Positions 8,903 to 17,883 of a stretch of DNA of 64,000 bases are shown here, piece by piece. The number at the start of each line of letters is the position of its first letter. Within the stretch, counting starts at the first letter, position 1. This DNA comes from Bacillota bacterium (GTDB lineage: Bacteria > Bacillota > Clostridia > Lachnospirales > Lachnospiraceae). A program made the translations under genes and the position numbers. The stretch spans positions 163,332 to 227,331 of the forward strand of contig JAEZKA010000035.1 of NCBI GenBank assembly GCA_023436225.1, in the 5' to 3' direction. The notes beneath the pieces are model-generated. The model saw nothing but the letters and a program-made list of their open reading frames with translations, had not been told where the DNA came from and ran no database searches.

Positions 8903-11203
8903 TTACTCTGCCTTCAAACCAGCCAGCAGATAGATCAGCGGTGAATTCCAGTACACCGTTACCTCGTTACAGGAATAGCTCTGTACGTTATCCACATAGC
9001 ATTTAGCAGCAGGCTTTTTGGCAAGAACGTTCTGCGCATATGGATCCTCCAGATTCGAATTAGCCCCTCCAACCAGCATTCCTGCCATGGTAGATCCAAG
9101 AGCCTGGGAAGGCCTATGATGAGTATTCTGTGGCGTCAGAGTACCATACCCGGTTACAAAACAGTAAGAAGTAGAGTTAGCTCCCAACAGGTAATCGATC
9201 TGTTTTTTAGCCAAATGATTATAGTCAACATCCTTATTATAAAGCCTCTTTGCCATCAACAGAACCATTCCGTTATTAGCCAGTGTCATATTGCTTCCCC
9301 AAGGATACACATCACCCATTGAAGAGAAATAACCATCCGATTCGATTTTTTTCTCTATCGAAGTAAGGTGGGCACTGAATTTATCTAAAAGCTTCTTTTT
9401 CAGATCAGCATTCTGCTTCTCAGCAGTTAAATAGGCATAACAGCCATACAGATCCACCGCTTGCCAACCCATACCATTCTCCAGGGAAGAAAGATCGATG
9501 GTAGTCAATTTTTTATCATAGAAGGAACTGCTTGTAGTCTTATAAAGCTCGCTTAATGCCCAGAAATACTCATCGGTATCCACTGTATCAGGATATTCCC
9601 CTGTCGTTACATCGCTCGGATTGCGATAACCGTCCTTCCCATCGTTGCCTTCCAGATAGTTAAGTGCAGCCTTTGCCGAAGCAAGACATTCATTCGCAAA
9701 AGCAGCATCAAAGGGTTTATATATTCTGGCAGCCATCGCCATAACTGCTGCGAAGTCACCTGTTGCACAATTGGAGATTGGCATAATATACAAGTCATCT
9801 GTTACCGTCTCTGGCATTACCATACCTTCAAAGTTCAATCCGGTGACCTTATGATACACTCCGCCAGATTTCTTATCCTGCATCTTTAACATCCATTCCA
9901 GTTCATATCTGGCTTCATCCAGTATATCCGGTATGCCATTGCCACTGTCGGGAATACCAGCCTCGTCACTGAATACATGGCTATAATCTTCATAAGCAAG
10001 CAGTATATCCGCTACCGCTTTTGCTCCCGAGACAACATAACGCCCATAATCTCCAGCATCATGCCAGCCGCCTATCACATCCATTTTCTCTGACGTACCG
10101 TAAATGGTTGCCTTCTGTGTATGGCAGGCAGCATGTGCTAAGCCCTCTGCATGTTCCGGCTTCAGTTCGCTTCCACAGCGTTGCAGATATAGCATTTTTA
10201 CAGTATCAGCGAATATATCATCATATACATCATCGGCAATCACGAACTCATAGGATTCACCGCTATTTGCCGCTACCACCTTATAAGTACCCGGTTCCTT
10301 CACACTGGAAAAATCACCATAGGCCACAGTCTCTCCGGCCGTTGCGGTTTGTACTGAGCCAAGCACATCACTGGTATATACTATCTTCCCCGTCTCCACG
10401 TTTACCACTTCAAACTTGGTATCAAGGCTACTGTCACGGAAAATGGCTGACTTGAAATCCCCAGTGCGGTATCCTACCTGATTGATATTAATGGAAGGTC
10501 CGATATCTCCATTCGTAGAAGCTTCTGCTTTCGAAGCATCCTTCAGAAACAGTTCAACATTGTCAATGGTCACAGTATGAGCAGCAAGCTCCCCGTCCGC
10601 CTCCTGGAACCCTAAGTTAAAGCAGAATCTTGGTGCTGGATCAGATGCCTCTTCCATGGTAAAGGTATAATTATAATGTTTCATATCCTTTGAAATCGCT
10701 ACATGCTCCTCTGAAACATAAGGATGATAATCCCCTCCGTTGAGCTGGATACGCCACTCCATAGTTCTGTCTACCGTAGAGCTGATGTCAAAGGAAATCT
10801 CATACACTGCCTTCTGAAGCAATTCAAAGCCATCACAGTATACCTGAACTGCATGACCGACACGACCGGTTTTCTCAATCATCACTTCCAGCTGTCTGTC
10901 TACATTCACAGCAATCGTGCCAGCTCCACCGGATTCTGTGTAGGTTCCCCACTTCGAATCCTGCTGATTAAAATAACCTCCCGGAATCAGATTCCCATTC
11001 GTTTCCTCAGAAATCGATTCTTCTTTGGCAACCGGAGCTGTTGTTGGACCATCTGTCGGAGTTTCCACAGACTTATCTTCATCTGCTAGTTTTGTTTTTT
11101 GCTCCTCTGTCGCTTCTTGCATTGTATCCGTATTCCCCTCACTACAGCCGGTAATAGATAAAATAATGCCGCCTGCCAATAATAACGCCAATAACCTTCT
11201 CAT
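8903..11203 (-). CDS. lipoprotein endoglucanase, GH9 with CBM4-type and Ig-like domains
   Basis: A 766-residue secreted cellulase. The N-terminus is a lipoprotein signal (SITGC, Cys20), then a Ser/Thr/Pro linker. A carbohydrate-binding beta-sandwich of the CBM4/9 type follows (about 70-225), then a CelD_N Ig-like domain (about 230-325), then the GH9 (alpha/alpha)6 barrel to the end. GH9 marks are GWHDAGDYGRY (catalytic Asp of DAGD), THHRPS, and NEVTVYWN near the C-terminus with the acid Glu. No dockerin is present, so it should be tethered to the cell surface rather than to a cellulosome. RBS GGGGAGG. It is monocistronic, apart from the decayed gene behind it. Confidence 0.92.
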   Translation of the reverse strand: MRRLLALLLAGGIILSITGCSEGNTDTMQEATEEQKTKLADEDKSVETPTDGPTTAPVAKEESISEETNGNLIPGGYFNQQDSKWGTYTESGGAGTIAVNVDRQLEVMIEKTGRVGHAVQVYCDGFELLQKAVYEISFDISSTVDRTMEWRIQLNGGDYHPYVSEEHVAISKDMKHYNYTFTMEEASDPAPRFCFNLGFQEADGELAAHTVTIDNVELFLKDASKAEASTNGDIGPSININQVGYRTGDFKSAIFRDSSLDTKFEVVNVETGKIVYTSDVLGSVQTATAGETVAYGDFSSVKEPGTYKVVAANSGESYEFVIADDVYDDIFADTVKMLYLQRCGSELKPEHAEGLAHAACHTQKATIYGTSEKMDVIGGWHDAGDYGRYVVSGAKAVADILLAYEDYSHVFSDEAGIPDSGNGIPDILDEARYELEWMLKMQDKKSGGVYHKVTGLNFEGMVMPETVTDDLYIMPISNCATGDFAAVMAMAARIYKPFDAAFANECLASAKAALNYLEGNDGKDGYRNPSDVTTGEYPDTVDTDEYFWALSELYKTTSSSFYDKKLTTIDLSSLENGMGWQAVDLYGCYAYLTAEKQNADLKKKLLDKFSAHLTSIEKKIESDGYFSSMGDVYPWGSNMTLANNGMVLLMAKRLYNKDVDYNHLAKKQIDYLLGANSTSYCFVTGYGTLTPQNTHHRPSQALGSTMAGMLVGGANSNLEDPYAQNVLAKKPAAKCYVDNVQSYSCNEVTVYWNSPLIYLLAGLKAE

Positions 11204-11407
11204 AAATCATCCTCCCCTTACTATCATCAATAAAATGTAATAAGCAAAGCGTACCGAACACTCTTCACTCTCATTTTATTATAAGTATTTTGGTATGATT
11301 TTCTATTTCCTGTTTGAGCACTATTTATAGCCTATGTTACTTTATACTGATGAGCTTCGAAAGGCAAAAACAGGCTAGTTTTTGGCTACCTTGAACTAAA
11401 AAGAATG

Positions 11408-11439
11408 CAAAAACTGGGAGCCTTTATTAACCCCCAGTT
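11408..11439 (-). terminator. terminator downstream of the galE operon
   Basis: AACTGGG (11412-11418) pairs with CCCAGTT (11433-11439); on the minus strand the stem runs into a U tract. It follows galE and the fragment at 11464-11637. Confidence 0.7.
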
Positions 11440-11463
11440 AAAATTGTTATCACTTTCAGTTAG

Positions 11464-11637
11464 TTAATCAATAATCGCTCTTGCAAAAAATTGAGGCAGA
11501 TGAAAGTTTGGTACCGTGTTGTCATTGGGTGCATAGCTTGCATAGTGCTCGTTCCCCGAATCTTCACTAATCTTATAAAAATTAGATTTCAGCTTCTTCA
11601 GTTTTACCCGGCCCAAATTCAGGATGCTAAAATTAAT
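11464..11637 (-). pseudogene. C-terminal fragment of an unrecognised protein
   Basis: Minus strand, 57 codons open from after a TGA to a TAA at 11464, without a start codon or ribosome site. It ends TVPNFHLPQFFARAIID. The composition is protein-like and it sits between galE and that operon's terminator, where a fourth gene could once have stood. I do not recognise the family. A phosphorylase of the GH112 type would be the expected partner of this operon, but the fragment is too short to claim that. Confidence 0.4.
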
Positions 11638-11675
11638 TCATGATAAACCCAGGCATATACACTCTCTGCCGCACC

Positions 11676-12689
11676 TTATTTATCATAGCCCTCGGGATTA
11701 TTCTTCTGCCATTTCCAAGCATCCTCACACATTTCTTTCAGCCCTTTTAAGGCAATCCAACCCATATCCTTTTCCGCTAAGGATGGATCGGCAAAGCAGG
11801 TGGCAATATCTCCGGGACGGCGTGGCTTGATTTCATAGGGAATATCTTTTCCACATACTTTAGAGAATTCTCTCACTAAATCCAGTACACTATATCCCTT
11901 TCCCGTTCCCAGATTATAAGTGCAGATTCCCGGCTGTTGCTGTATTCGCTCTATCGCCTTCACATGCCCCTGAGCTAAGTCCACCACATGAATATAGTCC
12001 CGAACTCCGGTGCCATCCGGTGTGTCATAATCATTTCCAAATACCCCAAGCTTCCCAAGCTTGCCAGCTGCTACCTTGGTAATGTAAGGTGCCAGATTGT
12101 TGGGCAACCCCTTGGGATCTTCACCGATTAATCCGCTCTCATGGGCTCCGATGGGATTAAAATAACGCAGCAGGATGATATTCCACTCGGGATCTGAGAT
12201 GTAGATATCCCGGAATATCTCTTCCAGCATTAGCTTCGTTCTGCCATATGGGTTCGTCGCTGACAGAGGAAAATCCTCCTTAATCGGCACGGTTGCCGGG
12301 TTACCATATACGGTAGCCGAGGAGCTGAACACTATGTTTTTGACATTGTGCCTGCGCATCTCATCACATAACACCAAAGTACCGGTGATATTATTCCAGT
12401 AGTATTCCATCGGCTTTGCTACCGATTCTCCAACGGCCTTTAATCCTGCAAAATGAATTACCGAATCAATCTTTTCTTTTTCAAATACTCCCCGTAACGC
12501 CTTACGATCCAGCAGGTCAACCGGATAGAAGGTAAGCTCCTTGCCCGTAATTTGTTTTACTCTAACCAGGGATTCCTCCGAAGAATTACTCAAGTTATCT
12601 ACTACTACTACCTCATAGCCCTGTTCCAGCAGCTCAACGCAGGTATGGCTTCCGATAAAACCGGCCCCGCCGGTAACCAATATTGACAT
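11676..12689 (-). CDS. galE: UDP-glucose 4-epimerase
   Basis: A 337-residue extended SDR enzyme interconverting UDP-glucose and UDP-galactose, possibly the GlcNAc/GalNAc pair as well. The NAD-binding TGGAGFIGSH is at residues 6-15; SSSATVYG supplies the catalytic Ser/Thr and NPYGRTK the Tyr-x3-Lys pair. Length is typical of bacterial GalE. It is third in an operon behind a uridylyltransferase and a NahK-like kinase, 18 bp after the latter, which is the LnpC-LnpB-LnpD gene set of galacto-N-biose metabolism. Cytoplasmic. Confidence 0.95.
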   Translation of the reverse strand: MSILVTGGAGFIGSHTCVELLEQGYEVVVVDNLSNSSEESLVRVKQITGKELTFYPVDLLDRKALRGVFEKEKIDSVIHFAGLKAVGESVAKPMEYYWNNITGTLVLCDEMRRHNVKNIVFSSSATVYGNPATVPIKEDFPLSATNPYGRTKLMLEEIFRDIYISDPEWNIILLRYFNPIGAHESGLIGEDPKGLPNNLAPYITKVAAGKLGKLGVFGNDYDTPDGTGVRDYIHVVDLAQGHVKAIERIQQQPGICTYNLGTGKGYSVLDLVREFSKVCGKDIPYEIKPRRPGDIATCFADPSLAEKDMGWIALKGLKEMCEDAWKWQKNNPEGYDK

Positions 12690-12707
12690 CGCTTTTCTCC
12701 TTTCCTA

Positions 12708-13820
12708 TTACAAATGCCTACCAACGATTTCCATCATTGTGTCCCATTTACGTTCCATATCTGCAACCAGAGCCAGCTGTGTTCTGCAGCGATCCAGATT
12801 GTGTCCCTCTCTATGAATTCGGAAATAAGTATCTCCTTGTAAATAATCCGTTAAGAATCTCATTCCGCATTCTAAGGTCATCAGCTTGGCTCCCATGGGA
12901 AGCATCTGGATTTCTTTACTGGTAAGACTCCCCTCACAGCCTTCTAAATATCCTCTGGTGTATAACTCAAAGAGCTCCAGGCTTAAACTTACCTTCGTTA
13001 AATCCGTCTCATCCTCCAATGCCGTATTCGCTCCAAAGCGAATGGAATCTCCGAAGTCATTAATGGCAAGTCCCGGCATCACCGTATCCAGATCAATAAC
13101 GCAAATACCCCTGCCCGTATCCTTATCCATCATGATATTATTTAACTTGGTATCATTATGTGTTACCCTCAGTGGCAGCTCCCCTTTCTTCAGAAGCTCC
13201 ATACATACCTTCATATCATTTTCTCTGGCCATCAAAAAGTCTATCTCCGACTTAACATCCTTTACCCTTCCCATCACATCCTTCGCCACAGCATCCTGAA
13301 ATGCCTCATATCGAACCGGAGTATTATGAAAATTTGCAATGGTTTCATATAGTGTGGACGCATCAAAATCCTCTAACAGCTTTTGAAAACGGCCGAAAGC
13401 CACAGCACCCTCATAGAAATCCTCGGGCTTTTGAACCTTCTCATAGCAAATACTATTCTCGATGAATTTATATCCTCTCCAATAGGTGCCGATGCTGTCA
13501 ACAAAGTAGGGCTCCCCCGTCTTCGTATAGACTACATTTAAGGTTTCACGGTCAATATCCCCGCTTCTTTTCTGTATACATTCCTTTAAGAACTCCGTAA
13601 CCTTGCAGATATTGCTCATAAGCTGCTCCGGATTCTTAAAAATCTCATGATTCATCCTCTGGAGAATATATCTTTCCTTCTTATCTCCCTGATCAAAATG
13701 CACAACAAAGGTATCATTGATATGGCCATTCCCATAACGCTCATGGCTTAAATAGTTCCCTTGAAAATCTAGTCCTTCAATGGCCTCTGATATTCTGGCA
13801 CAAAATTCTTCTCTTGTCAT
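12708..13820 (-). CDS. nahK: N-acetylhexosamine 1-kinase-like phosphotransferase (NahK/LnpB family)
   Basis: A 370-residue APH-fold sugar kinase. The start at 13820 follows AAGGAGG closely; an in-frame start 21 bases upstream has no good ribosome site. Kinase motifs are THNDTKLNNIMMD (catalytic loop, Asp base and Asn) and VIDLDTVMPG (the DxD metal site). The N-terminal half has YGNGHINDTF and YILQRMNHEIF, typical of NahK-like proteins. It should phosphorylate GlcNAc/GalNAc at C1, feeding the uridylyltransferase encoded just upstream. Family assignment is firm; exact sugar specificity is inferred from context. Confidence 0.85.
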   Translation of the reverse strand: MTREEFCARISEAIEGLDFQGNYLSHERYGNGHINDTFVVHFDQGDKKERYILQRMNHEIFKNPEQLMSNICKVTEFLKECIQKRSGDIDRETLNVVYTKTGEPYFVDSIGTYWRGYKFIENSICYEKVQKPEDFYEGAVAFGRFQKLLEDFDASTLYETIANFHNTPVRYEAFQDAVAKDVMGRVKDVKSEIDFLMARENDMKVCMELLKKGELPLRVTHNDTKLNNIMMDKDTGRGICVIDLDTVMPGLAINDFGDSIRFGANTALEDETDLTKVSLSLELFELYTRGYLEGCEGSLTSKEIQMLPMGAKLMTLECGMRFLTDYLQGDTYFRIHREGHNLDRCRTQLALVADMERKWDTMMEIVGRHL

Positions 13821-13898
13821 AGTTCCTCCTTGTAAATTCACCTACGGAATTGTTCGTGTACTCCTCATCGGTTTCTGATTATTCTAAAAGTTCCTGAA

Positions 13899-14822
13899 TT
13901 ATGCTTGCCACAGGTCAGCAGGATAGTAGCCCTGCTCCTTCAACTGTTGAATTGCATTTACTACCACTTCTTTATCCGCATGATAGGTTACTCCATACCA
14001 CTTATCTCTGGAACGCAGAACCTTCACGCTGGCTTTGTCCTCTTCCAGCAGTTCATCCACTACAAAAGGTAGAAAATACTCCGCTTTAAGAGGATTCTTG
14101 ACTGCTTCCGTATTCAAGAAGTGTAAGAAGCGCTCTTCCAGCTCTTTGAAAATGCTCTTTGTAAATCCCCACATATTCATGGACACGATACTGCCCTGTG
14201 GAATTGTCACCCATGTCTTGCCCTCATCCTCTGAGTAGGCTGCTGATGAATCTCTCTTCATTATATAGGTTCTTTCATGAATCGTCTGAAGCATATGTGT
14301 ATCGGAAACCTCGCAAACCCCTCTGGCAACATGACCGTTTTCTGTTAAGGTGTTTTCTATGGTATAGCCGACCATCGTATAACGATATTTACTGTCATCC
14401 TCCGTTGAAGTTAATGCTTCATAAATCATTCGAAACGCATCCTTGCCATAATAATCATCCGCATTGATGACCGCAAAAGGACCATCAATAATTTCCCTGC
14501 AGCATAAGATTGCATGACCGGTACCCCAAGGCTTCACTCTTTCCTGAGGAACAGTATACCCCTCCGGCAGTTGTTCCAACTCCTGGTATACATATTCTAC
14601 CTCTGCAAACTTCGCAATACGGTTCCCAATTCTATCTTTAAAATCCGCTTCAATCTGCTTTTTAATTATAAATACTATTTTCTTAAAGCCTGCTTTTAAC
14701 GCATCATAAATGGAATAATCAATGATCAGATTTCCCTGTTCATCTACCGGGTCAATCTGCTTCAGACCCCCATATCTGCTCCCCATACCTGCTGCCATAA
14801 TCACTAATACCGGTTCCTTCAT
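13899..14822 (-). CDS. sugar-1-phosphate nucleotidyltransferase (LnpC-like)
   Basis: A 307-residue nucleotidyltransferase. The start at 14822 follows TAGGAGG with good spacing. The N-terminal VIMAAGMGSRYGGLKQIDP is the nucleotide-binding signature with a variant of the GxGxRxxPxTK motif; FAVINADDYYG supplies the metal-binding Asp pair. It is the first gene of the operon with nahK and galE, so it likely makes UDP-GlcNAc/UDP-GalNAc or UDP-hexose from the 1-phosphate as LnpC does. Plain UDP-glucose pyrophosphorylase activity is possible but the context favours the LnpC role. Confidence 0.85.
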   Translation of the reverse strand: MKEPVLVIMAAGMGSRYGGLKQIDPVDEQGNLIIDYSIYDALKAGFKKIVFIIKKQIEADFKDRIGNRIAKFAEVEYVYQELEQLPEGYTVPQERVKPWGTGHAILCCREIIDGPFAVINADDYYGKDAFRMIYEALTSTEDDSKYRYTMVGYTIENTLTENGHVARGVCEVSDTHMLQTIHERTYIMKRDSSAAYSEDEGKTWVTIPQGSIVSMNMWGFTKSIFKELEERFLHFLNTEAVKNPLKAEYFLPFVVDELLEEDKASVKVLRSRDKWYGVTYHADKEVVVNAIQQLKEQGYYPADLWQA

Positions 14823-14877
14823 ACGAATCCTCCTATTTATCAAGCTATCTGCCATCTGTTCTATTTATTCTTATCAT

Positions 14878-14906
14878 ATAATATTTGTCTTGACGAATCA
14901 TTGTAA
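14878..14906 (-). promoter_or_regulatory. promoter of the nahK-galE operon
   Basis: Minus strand TTACAA (14906-14901), 17 bases, TATTAT (14883-14878). It overlaps the divergent promoter of the regulator gene, so binding of one polymerase should exclude the other. Confidence 0.6.
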
Positions 14907-14917
14907 TATAGTATAAT
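14890..14917 (+). promoter_or_regulatory. promoter of the PocR-AraC regulator gene
   Basis: Plus strand TTGACG (14890-14895), 16 bases, TATAAT (14912-14917), about 50 bases before the regulator ATG. Confidence 0.7.
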
Positions 14918-14948
14918 CATTAGTAATATCGTGCATTTCCAATAATAT
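14903..14948. promoter_or_regulatory. candidate AraC-type operator repeats
   Basis: GTAATAT occurs at 14903-14909 and 14923-14929, with ATAATAT at 14942-14948, spaced 20 and 19 bp, about two helical turns. Same-face direct repeats in a divergent promoter fit an AraC-family dimer site. The motif is short and AT-rich, so this is a suggestion. Confidence 0.4.
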
Positions 14949-14969
14949 TGCTAAGATTGAGGTGCTATT

Positions 14970-15848
14970 ATGACACAGAAAATTGAGTTAATTACCGTGT
15001 TAAAAGAGCTTCATACTATCTCCGGTTTTCGGATTTCCATCTACAATACCGAGCTTCAGGAGGTATGCTCTTATCCAAAGGAACTGACCGGCTTCTGTTC
15101 CTATGTTCAGGAACGTAAATCTGGAAAGCAATGCTGCAAGGATTGTGATGCAAAGGCTTTCCGCACCGTAAAAAAAACTGGTGAGGCCTACATATATCGT
15201 TGCCATTTCGGGTTATATGAAGCAGTAGCTCCTTTGTACTATTTTGGTGTACTATCCGGCTACCTGATGATGGGGCAGGCCTTAGATAATTCCCCGGATA
15301 GTCATTCCTATGTAGAACAAGCGGCTAGGGACCACGTCTCTGATTATGAACGGCTCTCCCAAGCCATCTCCGATATCCCCATAAGCTCCAAGGACAAAAT
15401 AGCCTCCTGCATCACGATTATGAAAATATGTGCCTCATATATTACCATGATAAATGGCTGGAAGGCGCCGGATCAGGAGCTACCGGTTCGAATTCAAAAA
15501 TATATCAATCAGCATTATGCCTCCCCCATTACCATTGACAGCCTCAGTAATGTCTTTCTCTGCAGTAAATCCACTCTGTCCTCTGCCTTTAGAAATACCT
15601 TCCAGAAGACAATGATTGAATATCTAACAGAGGTTCGCCTAGTTCATGCCAAAGAGCAACTGGATAGCCCTGCTCTGTCGATCAAAAGCATCTCCATTGC
15701 CTGCGGCTTTACTGACCAGAATTATTTTACTAAGGTATTTCAAAAGCATTATCATATGACCCCCAGCGACTATCGAAAGCATTCCCAGGAAAACCTATCA
15801 ACGGATGGCTCTGAGAATACCATAGCACCGATTGACATCACCGTCTGA
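14970..15848 (+). CDS. PocR-domain AraC-family transcriptional regulator
   Basis: 292 residues. The N-terminal half (about 1-150) is a PocR sensory domain with clustered Cys: C30, C40 and the QCCKDCDAKAF run at about residues 51-61, plus YRCHFGL. The C-terminal 100 residues are an AraC double helix-turn-helix (INQHYASPITIDSLSNVF, then the family signature ISIACGFTDQNYFTKVFQK). It is transcribed away from the nahK-galE operon across a shared promoter region and is the obvious regulator of that operon. PocR domains bind small ligands such as diols or hydrocarbon derivatives; the ligand here is unknown. Confidence 0.9.
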   Translation: MTQKIELITVLKELHTISGFRISIYNTELQEVCSYPKELTGFCSYVQERKSGKQCCKDCDAKAFRTVKKTGEAYIYRCHFGLYEAVAPLYYFGVLSGYLMMGQALDNSPDSHSYVEQAARDHVSDYERLSQAISDIPISSKDKIASCITIMKICASYITMINGWKAPDQELPVRIQKYINQHYASPITIDSLSNVFLCSKSTLSSAFRNTFQKTMIEYLTEVRLVHAKEQLDSPALSIKSISIACGFTDQNYFTKVFQKHYHMTPSDYRKHSQENLSTDGSENTIAPIDITV

Positions 15849-15868
15849 ATACGTTTTATATAAATACT

Positions 15869-15937
15869 AAACACCCAATTTCTCATATCATAAACCCATA
15901 TCCTGCTTGGATAGAGCTTGTAAGAAATTGGGTGTTT
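15869..15937 (+). terminator. long perfect inverted repeat, terminator of the regulator gene
   Basis: AAACACCCAATTTCT (15869-15883) pairs perfectly with 15923-15937 across a 39-base loop, 20 bases after the regulator stop. The downstream T content is modest; it could work in both directions. Confidence 0.6.
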
Positions 15938-15968
15938 ATTGTATATCTATTATGGTGCTATATCATTA

Positions 15969-16070
15969 TTATTTCTTTGATGCTAAAAATTCATCATATT
16001 GACGTTGTACTTCTGCAATATACTCTTCAATACCCGCCTCTTTTAACTTTTCAAACTCGCACCAATATGT
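15969..16070 (-). pseudogene. C-terminal remnant of a sugar-binding lipoprotein
   Basis: The minus strand ends EEYIAEVQRQYDEFLASKK before a TAA at 15969, a typical C-terminus of LplA-like solute-binding proteins. Upstream the frame closes within about 35 codons. No other part of the gene remains. Confidence 0.65.
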
Positions 16071-16073
16071 AAC

Positions 16074-16265
16074 TTAAGGAGTCTCGATCGGGTCCACTCT
16101 CCAAAAGGGAAACTCCGGTTCTTTTTTATACTCAATTCGAAACCATGCCGGTATATCTTCCTCATCACTCAAGGCATAAGGGGAGCAGCGAACCACTGCC
16201 GTGCAACCAAGAGACTGTGCGAAGCTCAGTAGCTCATCTAATACGGTCCCGTCAAAAACTCCTCT
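16074..16265 (-). pseudogene. unrecognised protein fragment
   Basis: The minus strand is open for about 60 codons to a TAA at 16074, reading VFDGTVLDELLSFAQS and later IPAWFRIEYKKEPEFPFW. It looks like genuine protein C-terminal sequence but has no start or ribosome site and abuts another remnant. Family not recognised. Confidence 0.35.
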
Positions 16266-16565
16266 TTGAACCTCAATATCCTTCCATCTAACGCATTTTA
16301 TGCAGCCAGCGACTTAATGGCAATGGCTGCACTAAGCTGCCTTTATAATAATGGCATCTCTGTTCCTGGTGATGTTGCAGTGATGGGATTATCCAATATT
16401 GAAGTATCCAAATACTCCAATCCTCCTCTTAGCACCATTGAAATACCCACAAAAGAGATCGGTATGGTCGCGGTAAATCTGTTATTAGCCCGTATGGAGG
16501 GTGATAATCTTCTACCCCAAAAGGTAATATTACCAACTGCTCTTATCCAAAGAAGTTCAACATAA
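16266..16565 (+). pseudogene. C-terminal remnant of a LacI-family regulator
   Basis: About 98 codons on the plus strand match the last third of a LacI/GalR effector domain: AFYAASDLMAMAALSCL, VPGDVAVMGLSNIEVS and PPLSTIEIPTKEIGMVAV are all in family order. The DNA-binding domain and first lobe are missing, and there is no ribosome site. A non-functional fragment. Confidence 0.8.
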
Positions 16566-16769
16566 AATTACACAACGTAACGGTTACGTAACAGCAATAG
16601 AGCTTGAGCTGCACCACGACTCAAATCGCCTAACGCATAGCATTCAGTATGTATCCAAAGTAATATTCCCATTGGACAGCGCTGATTGTTCCAAATATTA
16701 TTTACATTGTAATATTACCACTACTTTTATTCTTAGAATGATAAAAGCAAAAAATGAAGAGTAAATACA

Positions 16770-16807
16770 AAATGCATTAGAGACGGTCTGCCTTCTCTAA
16801 TGCATTT
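16770..16807. terminator. hairpin, probable bidirectional terminator
   Basis: A perfect 14-bp stem, AAATGCATTAGAGA (16770-16783) with 16794-16807, and a 10-base loop. The minus-strand side continues TTTTGTATTT. No intact gene ends here, so it is probably a leftover of the decayed genes. Confidence 0.55.
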
Positions 16808-16867
16808 GTTAGGGGAAATCTTCTGAAACCCCAGCCAGTTCCCCATTTACTGTATAATTTGGAATAA

Positions 16868-17199
16868 AGATCCCAGTTAATTGAGCTTGAGAAAATCAAC
16901 CAGAAGATTGAAAATCTCATAGTTCTCTAACTGAAGCTTCAGATATCTCCATGAAATATATTAATAGCAAAATCGAAAAGCTGGATAACAAACGCAATGA
17001 ACTCCTGAAAAATCTCGACTCACCTAAAATTGAAGCTCCTAATAAATTCAAGGATGTCATCTTCGTCCAACTAAGCTTTGAAGAAAAGAAGCTTGTGGTA
17101 AGTCAATTTATCGAGAAAATCATGGTGTTATGCAAAAAAATAACTGTCAGACCTCGAAAGAGACTGACAGTTATTCAGCATAAACATATTATTGCTTAG
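16868..17199 (+). pseudogene. C-terminal remnant of a large serine recombinase
   Basis: A first frame reads LIELEKINQKIENLI and stops; about 16920 the reading shifts and continues TEASDISMKYINSKIEKLDNK and then LSFEEKKLVVSQFIEKIMV to a stop at 17199. This coiled-coil plus terminal segment is typical of TnpX/TndX-type large serine recombinases. The catalytic and zinc domains are gone. It is the only trace of a mobile element in the window, and its 3' end overlaps the hpt terminator. Confidence 0.7.
17133..17175 (-). terminator. rho-independent terminator of hpt
   Basis: AATAACTGTCAG pairs perfectly with its complement (17139-17150 and 17164-17175); on the minus strand the stem is followed by seven Us. 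It is 14 bases downstream of the hpt stop. Confidence 0.85.
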
Positions 17200-17731
17200 C
17201 GTAAACCTCTCTTTTTAATATACCAATAAAAGGTAGGTTTCTATATTTTCCGGCGTAATCGATACCATATCCTATAATGAATTCATCTGGAACTTCAAAT
17301 CCCTTATAATCGATATTAATCTCCCTTTCCCTTCTTGCTGGTTTATCCAAAAGAGTACAAATTTTTAAGGATTTTGGATTACGGCTTAATAAGTTTTGAC
17401 TTAAATATGACAATGTCAGCCCAGTATCTATAATATCTTCTACGATAATAATATTTTTCCCTTCAATATTATCCTCTAGGTCTTTTATGATACGAACTAC
17501 ACCACTCGTTTCTGCAGAATTACCATAACTTGAGACTACCATATAATCGATATAAGTAGGTAGGCTAATCTGTCTAATCAGATCCGACAAAAATACGCTT
17601 GCACCCTTTAAGATACCTACAAGCATAATCTCCTCACCAGCATAACCTTTTGAAATCTCTTCTCCTAATTCCTGTATTCTCTTAGCTAATACATTTTCGT
17701 CCAATAAAATAGTTTCTACATCATGTAACAT
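17189..17731 (-). CDS. hpt: hypoxanthine phosphoribosyltransferase
   Basis: Purine salvage enzyme converting hypoxanthine or guanine and PRPP to IMP or GMP. The open frame extends 36 codons further upstream, but MLHDVETILLDE is the normal family N-terminus and is preceded by AGAGG, giving 180 residues, the usual length. The PRPP loop is IIIVEDIIDTGLTL, and LVGILKGASVFLSDL is the family pyrophosphate-loop region. Cytoplasmic. It is flanked on both sides by decayed genes, yet is intact. Confidence 0.92.
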   Translation of the reverse strand: MLHDVETILLDENVLAKRIQELGEEISKGYAGEEIMLVGILKGASVFLSDLIRQISLPTYIDYMVVSSYGNSAETSGVVRIIKDLEDNIEGKNIIIVEDIIDTGLTLSYLSQNLLSRNPKSLKICTLLDKPARREREINIDYKGFEVPDEFIIGYGIDYAGKYRNLPFIGILKREVYAKQ

Positions 17732-17883
17732 ATTTAACCTCTTTCTGACCATGAGGAGAATATTCCTTGCCCCAACAGGCGTTCTCTTAACTCTTGTTTC
17801 CGTATTCTTAAATGATAAACAATGGGTTACCATCCTCATCTAACAATAAATGAATTATCAAGAATTATCAAGAACTATTTTCA

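Noticed and set aside
16590..16764. Plus-strand frame (ELELHHDSNRLTHSIQYV) after the LacI remnant
   Set aside because: No start or ribosome site and no family recognised; probably chance or unidentifiable debris.
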